Assembly (NCBI GenBank): GCA_964539415.1
Contig: CAZIID010000037.1
Span: forward strand, 1-5,339
From: CAYQFQ01 sp964539415
Lineage (GTDB): Bacteria; Patescibacteriota; Minisyncoccia; Phycocordibacterales; GWA1-40-21
Direction: 5' to 3'
DNA length: 5,339 nt
Every line of letters starts with the position of its first letter. Position 1 is the first letter of the stretch. The notes below the pieces were generated by a model that searched no databases, was not told the DNA's origin, and saw only the letters and a list, made by a program, of their open reading frames with translations. Below are positions 1 to 5,311 of this stretch, one piece after another. The position numbers and the translations under genes were made by a program.

Positions 1-21
1 GTTCAAGTCCTCTCCCGTGCA
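1..21 (+). tRNA. 3' end of a tRNA gene, partial at window edge
   Basis: The first bases match the conserved tRNA T-arm pattern (GTTCAAGTC, B-box-like). Taking base 1 as position G53, the T loop is 2-8, the 3' T-stem strand is 9-13 (CCTCT), the 3' acceptor strand is 14-20 (CCCGTGC), and the discriminator is A at 21. The spacing from T loop to discriminator is exactly that of a tRNA. CCA is not encoded, because CA-GAC follows. The missing 5' part should start with GCACGGG or close to it and carry an AGAGG 5' T-stem strand. The anticodon lies outside the window, so the amino acid cannot be named. A non-tRNA inverted-repeat element that happens to contain this motif is the main alternative. Confidence 0.55.
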
Positions 22-104
22 CAGACAAAAAAACACTTTATAAGTGTTTTTTTTTATTGTGCACGGAGTAAGTGCTCAATAGCACTTACGCGAGAGGACT
101 TGAA
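2..104. repeat. Nested inverted repeat mirroring the tRNA 3' end (three-way junction)
   Basis: Bases 2-14 are perfectly complementary to 92-104 (13 bp), and 15-23 are perfectly complementary to 58-66 (9 bp). The second copy is split by a 25-base segment (67-91) that is itself a hairpin: 68-76 pairs with 81-89 (9 bp) around a CAAT loop. A single strand can therefore fold into an outer stem, a branch carrying the 27-55 hairpin, and a second hairpin branch. The outer arms coincide with the T-arm and acceptor strand of the putative tRNA. What made this arrangement is unknown. Confidence 0.8.
27..55 (+). terminator. Rho-independent-like terminator after the tRNA
   Basis: A 12-bp stem (27-38 with 42-53) closes on a TAT triloop and runs into nine T residues (47-55). 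The stem is mostly A-T with a CACTT/AAGTG top. It starts six bases after the tRNA discriminator, so it fits as the tRNA terminator. Seven A residues on its left arm mean it could also work on the - strand. Confidence 0.6.
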
Positions 105-315
105 AAGGTTGAATATATTTTTATGAGTGTATTCACAAAATAAAAATATGAAACCTGTACCGACTCTGTAAGAGTAAAGATTCCTCTCTGTTGTGTATAA
201 AACTTAAAAAAATACTTGTGACCAAGTCCTAATTTTAAACAGAAACTGTAAGTTTCAAGACCCCCCCACAATACAAACTTAATATTTTGACAATGAAGAA
301 AATTCATTTTCATAT
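105..315. other. Gene-free stretch, no recognised function
   Basis: No credible coding region lies here. The only long open frame runs on the - strand from a GTG at 322 to 86, has no recognisable protein motif, and crosses both the promoter of the next gene and the 58-104 repeat. Two small hairpins share a CTGTAAG core with a GTA loop: 163-175 (5-bp stem) and 242-256 (6-bp stem). A run of seven C residues at 261-267 stands out against the A/T-rich background. I see no tRNA, riboswitch or insertion sequence. Confidence 0.5.
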
Positions 316-344
316 TTGACACATAAAAAATATGAGTATAAAAT
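316..344 (+). promoter_or_regulatory. Sigma-70-type promoter for the 408-719 gene
   Basis: A perfect -35 box TTGACA (316-321) is followed by a 17-base spacer and TAAAAT (339-344), which matches five of six bases of the -10 consensus. Transcription would start near 351 and leave a leader of about 57 bases. A second TTGACA at 287-292 has only a poor -10 partner. Confidence 0.65.
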
Positions 345-347
345 TTT

Positions 348-368
348 ATAAGAAATGTTATTTCTTAT
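348..368 (+). promoter_or_regulatory. 5' leader stem-loop
   Basis: A 9-bp stem (348-356 with 360-368) with a GTT triloop lies at or just after the predicted transcription start of the 408-719 gene. No T tract follows directly, so it does not look like a terminator. It could protect the 5' end of the mRNA or be a regulator target. Its position is seen; any function is inferred. Confidence 0.35.
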
Positions 369-407
369 TTAAAAATAGATACCAATCAAATAGAAAGGTA
401 GTTAAAA

Positions 408-719
408 ATGAAAGATGAAAAAATCCTCCTTCCTAATAGGAAAGAGATGCTTCAACGTTTGATGAATGTGAACAGTTCAACTCACCTACTTGAAGATTTT
501 TACCCAACCATTTTAAAAAATGCTGGACAAGAAAAAACAGTGAAAGACTTGATCGTCATTATTCTTACCGCGATTGATATTTATTCTGAAAACTTAGCAA
601 CCATTGCAAAAGATTTTATACTTGAACAATTACCTAGGTTTGTTGAAGTTTTAATTGATGATAAAGAGCTTGCTCAAAAAGCAAAACTTTATCTTCAGAT
701 AAGCTATTGTTTCGTATAG
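408..719 (+). CDS. Hypothetical 103-residue helical protein
   Basis: I do not recognise this protein. It is 103 residues, starts with ATG and ends with TAG. The start is supported by GAAAGG (393-398), a plausible ribosome binding site nine bases upstream. The sequence is largely helix-forming, with charged ends and a hydrophobic centre (KDLIVIILTAIDIYSENL, residues 46-63). That centre could be a buried amphipathic helix; it is short and interrupted for a membrane span. There is no signal peptide, no metal-binding motif, and a single Cys (101) near the C terminus. The gene is a single unit with its own strong promoter (316-344) and a terminator 18 bases after the stop. That setting argues for a real, regulated gene even though the family is unknown. 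A small regulatory or structural cytoplasmic protein is possible, but nothing in the sequence decides it. Confidence 0.75.
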   Translation: MKDEKILLPNRKEMLQRLMNVNSSTHLLEDFYPTILKNAGQEKTVKDLIVIILTAIDIYSENLATIAKDFILEQLPRFVEVLIDDKELAQKAKLYLQISYCFV

Positions 720-737
720 ATATTTTTATACAAACAC

Positions 738-760
738 ACCCCCATTTTATTGGGGGTTTT
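738..760 (+). terminator. Rho-independent terminator of the 408-719 gene
   Basis: The 7-bp stem ACCCCCA / TGGGGGT (738-744 with 751-757) has a six-base loop, followed by TTTT (757-760) and A/T-rich sequence. It is one of the few G/C-rich spots nearby and lies directly after the stop codon. Confidence 0.8.
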
Positions 761-767
761 ATATATG

Positions 768-796
768 TTGACTTTTGTTACATAATATGCTATCAT
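768..796 (+). promoter_or_regulatory. Promoter with extended -10 for the 52-residue gene
   Basis: TTGACT (768-773), a 17-base spacer and TATCAT (791-796) form the core. TG-C directly before the -10 (788-790) adds an extended -10 element. Transcription should start near 803, giving a leader of about 40 bases. It begins only eight bases after the preceding terminator's T tract, so the two units are cleanly separated. Confidence 0.7.
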
Positions 797-801
797 TTTA
801 G

Positions 802-1002
<201 letters not shown>

Positions 1003-1005
1003 CAC

Positions 1006-1040
1006 AATGGCGAGTTCCGTTTACGGAACTCGCCATTTTT
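1006..1040 (+). terminator. Strong rho-independent terminator
   Basis: A perfect 14-bp stem (1006-1019 with 1024-1037) closes on a TTTA loop and ends in five T residues (1036-1040). It begins three bases after the stop codon of the 52-residue gene. It is one of the most stable hairpins in the window. Confidence 0.9.
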
Positions 1041-1042
1041 CA

Positions 1043-1076
1043 TTTCCTTTTTTTTCTTTCTCTCTTCTTCTCTTCC
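1043..1076. other. 34-nt pure pyrimidine tract
   Basis: Every base of the + strand from 1043 to 1076 is C or T, and hence every base of the - strand is a purine. It lies between two convergent transcription units, after the + strand terminator and beyond the reductase terminator. No coding role is apparent. Confidence 0.6.
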
Positions 1077-1087
1077 ACTTAAAGTGA

Positions 1088-1200
1088 GGCTTATCATTTC
1101 AAAAGCCTTACGGAGCAAATTTTTTAGCAAAAAAATTTGTGAGTAGAGAAAAAGCACCGCGACGGCGGTGCCTTTTATCGTGCTTTTGAAATGATATGCC
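1088..1200. repeat. Second nested inverted repeat downstream of the reductase gene
   Basis: Bases 1088-1106 pair with 1182-1200 over 19 positions with a single mismatch, including 15 consecutive pairs. The loop contains two further hairpins: a 10-bp A/T stem (1116-1125 with 1130-1139) and a 7-bp G/C stem (1154-1160 with 1165-1171). The topology is the same as that of the 2-104 structure, although the sequences differ. It lies about 10 bases past the reductase stop codon, so it is the 3' untranslated region of that gene on the - strand. Confidence 0.75.
1149..1171 (-). terminator. Rho-independent terminator of the ribonucleotide reductase gene
   Basis: Read on the - strand, GCACCGC and GCGGTGC (7 bp, G/C-rich) pair around a CGTC loop and are followed by TTTTT (complement of 1149-1153). 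It starts about 40 bases after the stop codon of the gene at 1210-3492. The + strand version has an extra C before its T run and is less convincing. Confidence 0.75.
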
Positions 1201-1209
1201 GAGCGTCCT

Positions 1210-3492
1210 CTATACTATTTCACACGTCCCACCCGAACATGCAAGCTCTTTTTTTACTTCAGTTTCGTCCTGTCTCTCATAAGTAATTAATTTTGCAAAA
1301 TCTATTGTTCCCAAAGCTTTTACCATTTCATTATATTTCTTTTCACTTATTTCTTCATAAGGAGCGAGCTGATATACATGGTCATTTCTTGGTAAGAATG
1401 AAAGTCCTCCGATTATATCCCAATTCTTGTAAAGCCAATTTGCAACATCTATCCATTCTTTTTCACCAACATAAATAGTAACTGATGGATTGTGCTCCGT
1501 GTAATTTTCTTTTACCATTTTCCAGAATTCAAGCTGATCAAGAGCTGTTAGATCATCTTTAAACTTAGAATTTTTTGGAGCCTTCACTGGAAATTCGAAA
1601 ATGTAAGTCATAGCACTTTCTTTTGATTGTCCAACTTCTGGATAAAAAGGAATACCCTGATCTCTCATCATTTTAAACAAAGAGTCTGTGGTTGAAATTC
1701 TAATTCTTCTAATATAGAATTCTGCGTATCTTGTATGCATTCCTGAAGCACAATCTACTGTCTGAGATACAGTTCCCGATGGCTTAACACAAGTTGTACA
1801 AGTTGCTTCACTAATCTTAAATTTCTTTGCGTAAATCTGATTATTTTTTATTACTTCTTTTCTAAGTTTTTTAAGAGTCTCTGGATTTCTAACCGCAGGA
1901 CAATCCCATTGACCTGTGATAGAGACACCTATCAATCTTTCTTTTTTACAATTTTCTGTCCATTCTTTAGATAAATATCCAAAGTTTGTGAGAGTCGCTT
2001 GATATGTTCCAAGCAATGTTGCAAGTTTAATTTTTCTAAGTAATGATTTCTCATCATCCTCATATCTAGCGACAACTTCTGAAAGGTTACAGAACTGTTT
2101 ATTTTGTAGAATAATCTCTCCACAAGGATTTACTCCCATTTGAGTAATATCATTGTTCAATACTTTCAATCTTCTTTCTGGTAATGTCTTTAGAAGACCA
2201 CCTTTGTTAAATATTCCTCTTTCTCCTGAACCACTCTTCATCAAAGCAATCCATTCCTCAAGAAACTCGGTAGATGAAGGTTTGGTGACATAGACAGCAG
2301 AATTATTAGCAATGCTTCTCTGTGGTTCTGTTAGATAAAACTGTCCTTTCTTTGCATCTCTCATAAATTCATCATCAAGATCAGAAAGAGAAATCAAAGC
2401 ACTTCTTCTAACTCCTCCAGACACAACACAATCACCTATAGAACAGACAATATCATGAACATCCAAGTTATTAAGTCTTCTACCCTGTTTAGATAAAACC
2501 TTCTTTTTAACCAAATTAATTAATCTTATTAATGGTTCAGGACCAGAAGCTTTACCTCCCATAATTTTAAGTCTTGCTCCAGCCGGTCTAACTTTTGAAT
2601 AATCTATTTCAACGTCATTTCCCTCAAACCATGTTTTCATCGCAAACACTAAAGCGTCAGCCCAACCTTCTTTACTATCTCCAACGAAATAAGTAGGAAG
2701 TTTTTTACCTGTTTGAAATTTAATTTGTGGCAACTGTTGTACATACTGACTTTCCACAGAAAATCCAACTCCTGTTCCACACATTGATATATACATTATT
2801 TCTCCAAAATCTTGGAGAGACATAGGAGCAATAAAAGAACAATTGTAAGCACAGACATTTGTTTTCTCAGCTGCGGGTCCTGCAAATTGCAAAAGTCTCA
2901 TGGAAGGCATAATTTCTTGTTTTAAAATTGCCTCACGCACTTCTTTGTATTCAGCATCCTTAAGTAAATTCCCAAGCTTACCTTTCATGAAAGAAATATA
3001 TCTATCAACTGTCTCAATCCAAGTCTCTCTTCTTCCTTCTGTTTCTATCCATTTTGAATACGATCTATAATATACAAACTCTCCCAACTGATTATGAAAA
3101 TATTTTTTGCTTTCTTCTGTAAGCTTTCTTAACTCTGCAGGAACTTGTACTCCCTGTTCTCTGAGTTTATTTCTTTCTTGTCTGTAAAGAATATATTCCT
3201 TGGCTGATTTTACGTATTCGCTTAAAATAAGTTCCTTTTCTACTATGTCTTGAATTCCTTCAACATCTGGGACAAAGTCTTTGAATTTTTTTGCAATACG
3301 AACAAGCTCTGCATATACTTTATTAGCAACAAGTTCAGCTTCTTCAAGGGTTCCCTCGTTTACAACTGTCATTGCTTTAAAAATTGCACTGGCAATTTTT
3401 GTAACATCAAAAGGAGCTAATGTTCCATCTCTCTTTTTAATATTTTTAATGAATACTATCTTACCCTTTGAAGTCTCGTTGCTCTTTACCAT
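1210..3492 (-). CDS. nrdJ: Adenosylcobalamin-dependent ribonucleotide reductase (class II, single-chain RTPR type)
   Basis: This enzyme reduces ribonucleotides to deoxyribonucleotides in the cytoplasm, using a thiyl radical made from adenosylcobalamin. The protein is 760 residues and looks complete. Residues about 12-103 form an ATP-cone domain (KRDGTLAPFDVTKI near the start). The catalytic domain follows. C218 (in YNCSF) and C468 (in FCNL) would be the redox pair. N455-P456-C457-G458-E459 holds the thiyl-radical cysteine and the catalytic Glu. KPSGTVSQ (570-577) matches the conserved substrate-phosphate segment, and MCGTGVGF (237-244) and SGGVRRSA (358-365) are family motifs. C752 and C757 (CSGGTC) match the C-terminal shuttle pair. 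The 11-residue gap C457-C468 equals C408-C419 of the Lactobacillus leichmannii enzyme. No ribosome binding site precedes the ATG. The gene has its own terminator, and no nrdR-like site or cobalamin riboswitch is visible upstream. Confidence 0.95.
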   Translation of the reverse strand: MVKSNETSKGKIVFIKNIKKRDGTLAPFDVTKIASAIFKAMTVVNEGTLEEAELVANKVYAELVRIAKKFKDFVPDVEGIQDIVEKELILSEYVKSAKEYILYRQERNKLREQGVQVPAELRKLTEESKKYFHNQLGEFVYYRSYSKWIETEGRRETWIETVDRYISFMKGKLGNLLKDAEYKEVREAILKQEIMPSMRLLQFAGPAAEKTNVCAYNCSFIAPMSLQDFGEIMYISMCGTGVGFSVESQYVQQLPQIKFQTGKKLPTYFVGDSKEGWADALVFAMKTWFEGNDVEIDYSKVRPAGARLKIMGGKASGPEPLIRLINLVKKKVLSKQGRRLNNLDVHDIVCSIGDCVVSGGVRRSALISLSDLDDEFMRDAKKGQFYLTEPQRSIANNSAVYVTKPSSTEFLEEWIALMKSGSGERGIFNKGGLLKTLPERRLKVLNNDITQMGVNPCGEIILQNKQFCNLSEVVARYEDDEKSLLRKIKLATLLGTYQATLTNFGYLSKEWTENCKKERLIGVSITGQWDCPAVRNPETLKKLRKEVIKNNQIYAKKFKISEATCTTCVKPSGTVSQTVDCASGMHTRYAEFYIRRIRISTTDSLFKMMRDQGIPFYPEVGQSKESAMTYIFEFPVKAPKNSKFKDDLTALDQLEFWKMVKENYTEHNPSVTIYVGEKEWIDVANWLYKNWDIIGGLSFLPRNDHVYQLAPYEEISEKKYNEMVKALGTIDFAKLITYERQDETEVKKELACSGGTCEIV

Positions 3493-3502
3493 GTTTTTAA
3501 TA

Positions 3503-3533
3503 ATTATCTAACGTATTGCTAATAAATTTACAA
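3503..3533 (-). promoter_or_regulatory. Possible promoter of the reductase gene
   Basis: On the - strand, TTGTAA (complement of 3528-3533) matches four of six -35 bases. The -10 could be TAGATA (3505-3510, spacer 17) or GATAAT (3503-3508, five of six matches, spacer 19). Either choice puts the transcript start only a few bases before the ATG, which would make the mRNA nearly leaderless. A/T-rich sequence makes chance matches likely. Confidence 0.3.
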
Positions 3534-3675
3534 CTAATTTTACCTCAGAAAGTTACAAAAAAAAACCAAACTAGGGTTTAGAAACCAAAAATAATAAACT
3601 GTAAAGAACCTTCTCTAAATAGTCTTTAAAACTATCATTTTTTACAGCTAATAAGGAGAAAAAATAAAAAAACTT
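3534..3675. other. A/T-rich intergenic region with no recognised feature
   Basis: This stretch between the DUF192 operon and the reductase gene holds A and T runs, including nine A at 3557-3565, but no frame with coding character. There is no tRNA and no conserved cobalamin-riboswitch box. Only weak 4-bp hairpins are seen around 3566-3586. Confidence 0.4.
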
Positions 3676-3713
3676 TTATTATTTTTGATGATTTCCCACC
3701 AAAAAATTAATAA
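3659..3713 (-). terminator. Likely terminator of the slipin-DUF5665-DUF192 operon
   Basis: On the - strand, 3697-3705 pairs with 3682-3690 (9 bp including one G-U) around a GGAAAT loop. The stem is extended by six more pairs (3708-3713 with 3676-3681) across a 2-base bulge. After AAAG come T7-A-T6, complement of 3659-3672. The hairpin begins about 10 bases past the DUF192 stop codon. The U tract is slightly displaced from the stem, and most pairs are A-U, hence the moderate confidence. Confidence 0.5.
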
Positions 3714-3723
3714 TAATGGCTTT

Positions 3724-4218
3724 TTAGTATTCTTTTTTATCCAAGTAAATAATATTTCCCACTTTTATTTTATTTTCATCCACAAAACCTGAGTTAACTT
3801 CTAAAACATATTTTGAAACAAAATCCTTACCAAAAATTTCAGGAAAAGTCTCTGGAGAAAGTCTTTTTTCTATACCAACTACTTTTAAAGTATCATCCAG
3901 CCATAAAATATCTATAGGAAAATTCATATCTTTCATCCAAAAAGCGTGATCGTCTAAAACATCAAAAACAAACAGCATTCCTTCGTCTTTAAACAGCCAG
4001 CTTTTTCCTGAAAGACCCAGTATCCTTTTACAATCGTTATCTGCAATTTGGACAGATAAAGTTTTGTCGTTTAAATATATTATTTCTACAGCATATTTAC
4101 CACAAGCATTATCTGGAAGAGACATCTTCATAACAAAAGCAACAATAGACAAAATCAATAATAATAAAATTATTGTTTTGTATCTATTGGCAGCTATATA
4201 ATGCGACAAACTTTCCAT
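3724..4218 (-). CDS. DUF192 family protein, membrane-anchored
   Basis: DUF192 is a small conserved domain found across bacteria and archaea, often exported or membrane-tethered. Its biochemical role is not established. The protein is 164 residues. Residues 14-31 (KTIILLLLILSIVAFVMK) form one hydrophobic anchor after a short N terminus, so the domain should face outside. The domain covers about residues 43-160, with the expected order of motifs: RILGLSGKSWL (65-75), DEGMLFVFD (78-86), FWMKDMNFPIDILWLD (93-108), KYVLEVNSG (136-144) and KVGNIIYL (152-159). WMK-M-PIDILW is the family hallmark. Cys39 follows the anchor but is not in a lipobox (PDNAC), so I do not call it a lipoprotein. It is the last gene of the operon, nine bases after the DUF5665-like gene. 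The ATG is preceded by A/T-rich sequence without a ribosome binding site, so translational coupling is plausible. Confidence 0.88.
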   Translation of the reverse strand: MESLSHYIAANRYKTIILLLLILSIVAFVMKMSLPDNACGKYAVEIIYLNDKTLSVQIADNDCKRILGLSGKSWLFKDEGMLFVFDVLDDHAFWMKDMNFPIDILWLDDTLKVVGIEKRLSPETFPEIFGKDFVSKYVLEVNSGFVDENKIKVGNIIYLDKKEY

Positions 4219-4227
4219 TTTTAAATT

Positions 4228-4476
4228 TTATCTAGTTTTAACTGCGTTTAGTATTTCTTTTAGTGTATCTGAAATATTACCAAGAAAAGGTACAAAGCCT
4301 AATAGATTTAAAATCCAACCAATAACAACTATAGCGAGCATAAGACCAACAAGGTAACCCACAGCACGCCAAAAACCTTGTATGAACATCTGATATCTTG
4401 TAGGTTTCAATACCTTATAGATATTATCTAAAGTAACTTGTATTTCGTTTAGTTTTTTATTCTTATCTTCTTCCAT
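4228..4476 (-). CDS. DUF5665-like small membrane protein
   Basis: This 82-residue protein has a charged N-terminal helix (EEDKNKKLNEIQVTLDNIYKVL, about residues 2-23). The segment KPTRYQMFIQGFWRAVGYLVG (24-44) leads into a membrane span (about 38-62) and a short tail beginning FVPFLGNISD. The pattern of Pro-x-Arg, an aromatic G-aromatic-R-GxxxG stretch, a hydrophobic span, then P-x-x-G and a terminal amphipathic helix resembles the DUF5665 family, small bacterial membrane proteins of unknown function. The assignment is by eye. The gene lies 26 bases after the slipin stop and nine bases before the DUF192 gene, so it should be co-transcribed. A small membrane partner of the slipin is a reasonable guess. 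There is no ribosome binding site before the ATG (AATAAATAAA precedes it). Confidence 0.8.
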   Translation of the reverse strand: MEEDKNKKLNEIQVTLDNIYKVLKPTRYQMFIQGFWRAVGYLVGLMLAIVVIGWILNLLGFVPFLGNISDTLKEILNAVKTR

Positions 4477-4502
4477 TTTATTTATTGTAAATGCTAGGTT
4501 AT

Positions 4503-5243
4503 TTATTTTTTAATAAAACCCTCCAATGCTTTAAGTGCTTCTACTGGCACCATATATACAACAGTGTTACTCTGATCTGATGACATATCATTTATTGACT
4601 GCAAAGTTCTCAAGTGAAGTGCTCCAGGAGTTCTTGCAAGCATCTCCGCAGCTTTTGCAATATTTTCAGACGCAGCAAGTTCACCTTGTGAATTTATAAT
4701 AACAGCTCTCTTTTCTCTTTCTGCTTCAGCTTGTTTACCAATAGTTCTTTCCATTTCTGCTGGCAAGCTCACATCCTTCAATTCAACATTTTGGACTTTC
4801 AAACCCCAAGCATCTGTTTCTTTATCAACAATTTCTTTTATCCTCTCGGCAATCTTATCTCTACTTGAAAGCAGTTCATCAAGCGTTACTTCGCCAACAA
4901 TATTTCTCATTGTTGTTTGAGCATATTGAGATATAGCATATCTAAAATCTTCAACTTCAATAATAGCTTTATTTGCATCACTAACTTTATAATAGATAAC
5001 AGCATTTACTCTTACTGTGACGTTATCACGTGTAATAGCATTCTGATCTGGAACATCTACAGCTTTAGTTCTTACATCTACTTTCTGATAGCTTTGAAAA
5101 ATTGGCCATACTATTCTCCATCCTGGCTCCATTATTGATGTAAATTTTCCTAAAGTGAATTTTACACCTCTCTCATACTGATTGATCTGACGAATACTTG
5201 ATATAACAATAAAGAAAACAATGATTAAAAGGATGTACCACAT
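4503..5243 (-). CDS. Slipin / stomatin-like SPFH domain protein
   Basis: SPFH proteins of the stomatin/slipin group form large membrane-bound assemblies that organise lipid domains and often regulate membrane proteases. This protein is 246 residues, close to the usual prokaryotic slipin length. Residues 2-17 are a hydrophobic anchor. The SPFH domain follows with YERGVKFTLGKF (23-34), PGWRIVWP (40-47), DVRTKAVDVPDQNAITRDN (56-74), QTTMRNIVGEVTLDELLSSR (109-128) and WGLKVQNVELKDVSLP (146-161). A charged Ala/Glu-rich coiled coil (about 162-203, including KQAEAEREKRA) and the C-terminal assembly segment (PGALHLRTLQSI, then NTVVYMVPVEALKAL) complete it. It is the first gene of the operon, behind an extended -10 promoter. 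The usual genomic partner, an NfeD membrane protease, is not next to it on the downstream side; it could lie outside the window. The start ATG fits the hydrophobic N terminus, though no ribosome binding site is seen. Confidence 0.92.
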   Translation of the reverse strand: MWYILLIIVFFIVISSIRQINQYERGVKFTLGKFTSIMEPGWRIVWPIFQSYQKVDVRTKAVDVPDQNAITRDNVTVRVNAVIYYKVSDANKAIIEVEDFRYAISQYAQTTMRNIVGEVTLDELLSSRDKIAERIKEIVDKETDAWGLKVQNVELKDVSLPAEMERTIGKQAEAEREKRAVIINSQGELAASENIAKAAEMLARTPGALHLRTLQSINDMSSDQSNTVVYMVPVEALKALEGFIKK

Positions 5244-5272
5244 AGTTTTTTATATTAATTAATAATAGATGT

Positions 5273-5281
5273 ATTATAGCA
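5273..5281 (-). promoter_or_regulatory. Extended -10 promoter of the slipin operon
   Basis: On the - strand, TGC precedes a perfect TATAAT (complement of 5273-5278). No good -35 box exists at the right distance (CTCCGC with a 17-base spacer), which is typical of extended -10 promoters. The predicted start near 5266 leaves a leader of about 22 bases. Confidence 0.6.
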
Positions 5282-5286
5282 AATTT

Positions 5287-5311
5287 ATCTCTTTTGCGGA
5301 GGGTAAGAGAT
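5287..5311. promoter_or_regulatory. Inverted repeat over the -35 region of the slipin promoter
   Basis: ATCTCTT (5287-5293) and AAGAGAT (5305-5311) are perfect 7-bp inverted arms separated by 11 bases. They flank the site where the -35 contact would fall, so a dimeric regulator could bind here. A second short inverted repeat, TGGCTA / TAGCCA (5313-5318 and 5324-5329), lies next to it. Both could instead belong to the end of an upstream gene. Confidence 0.3.

Noticed and set aside
1..104. A permuted tRNA gene (3' half before 5' half)
   Set aside because: 61-66 resembles a 5' acceptor strand and 93-97 a 5' T-stem strand, but both follow automatically from the inverted copy. Only one 9-bp hairpin with a 4-base loop lies between them, with no D arm and no 7-base anticodon loop.
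86..322. 78-codon - strand frame starting with GTG
   Set aside because: No recognisable protein features. It runs through the inverted copy at 58-104 and starts inside the promoter of the 408-719 gene.
1932..2123. 63-codon frame inside the reductase gene, other frame
   Set aside because: It is a shadow of a well-conserved coding region. The same applies to + strand frames at 1293-1478 and 3281-3511 and the one at 4917-5138 inside the slipin gene.
3557..3586. Terminator ending in T9 on the - strand upstream of nrdJ
   Set aside because: The T run is long, but the sequence before it forms only 4-bp stems. The 3676-3713 hairpin is a better terminator for the operon.
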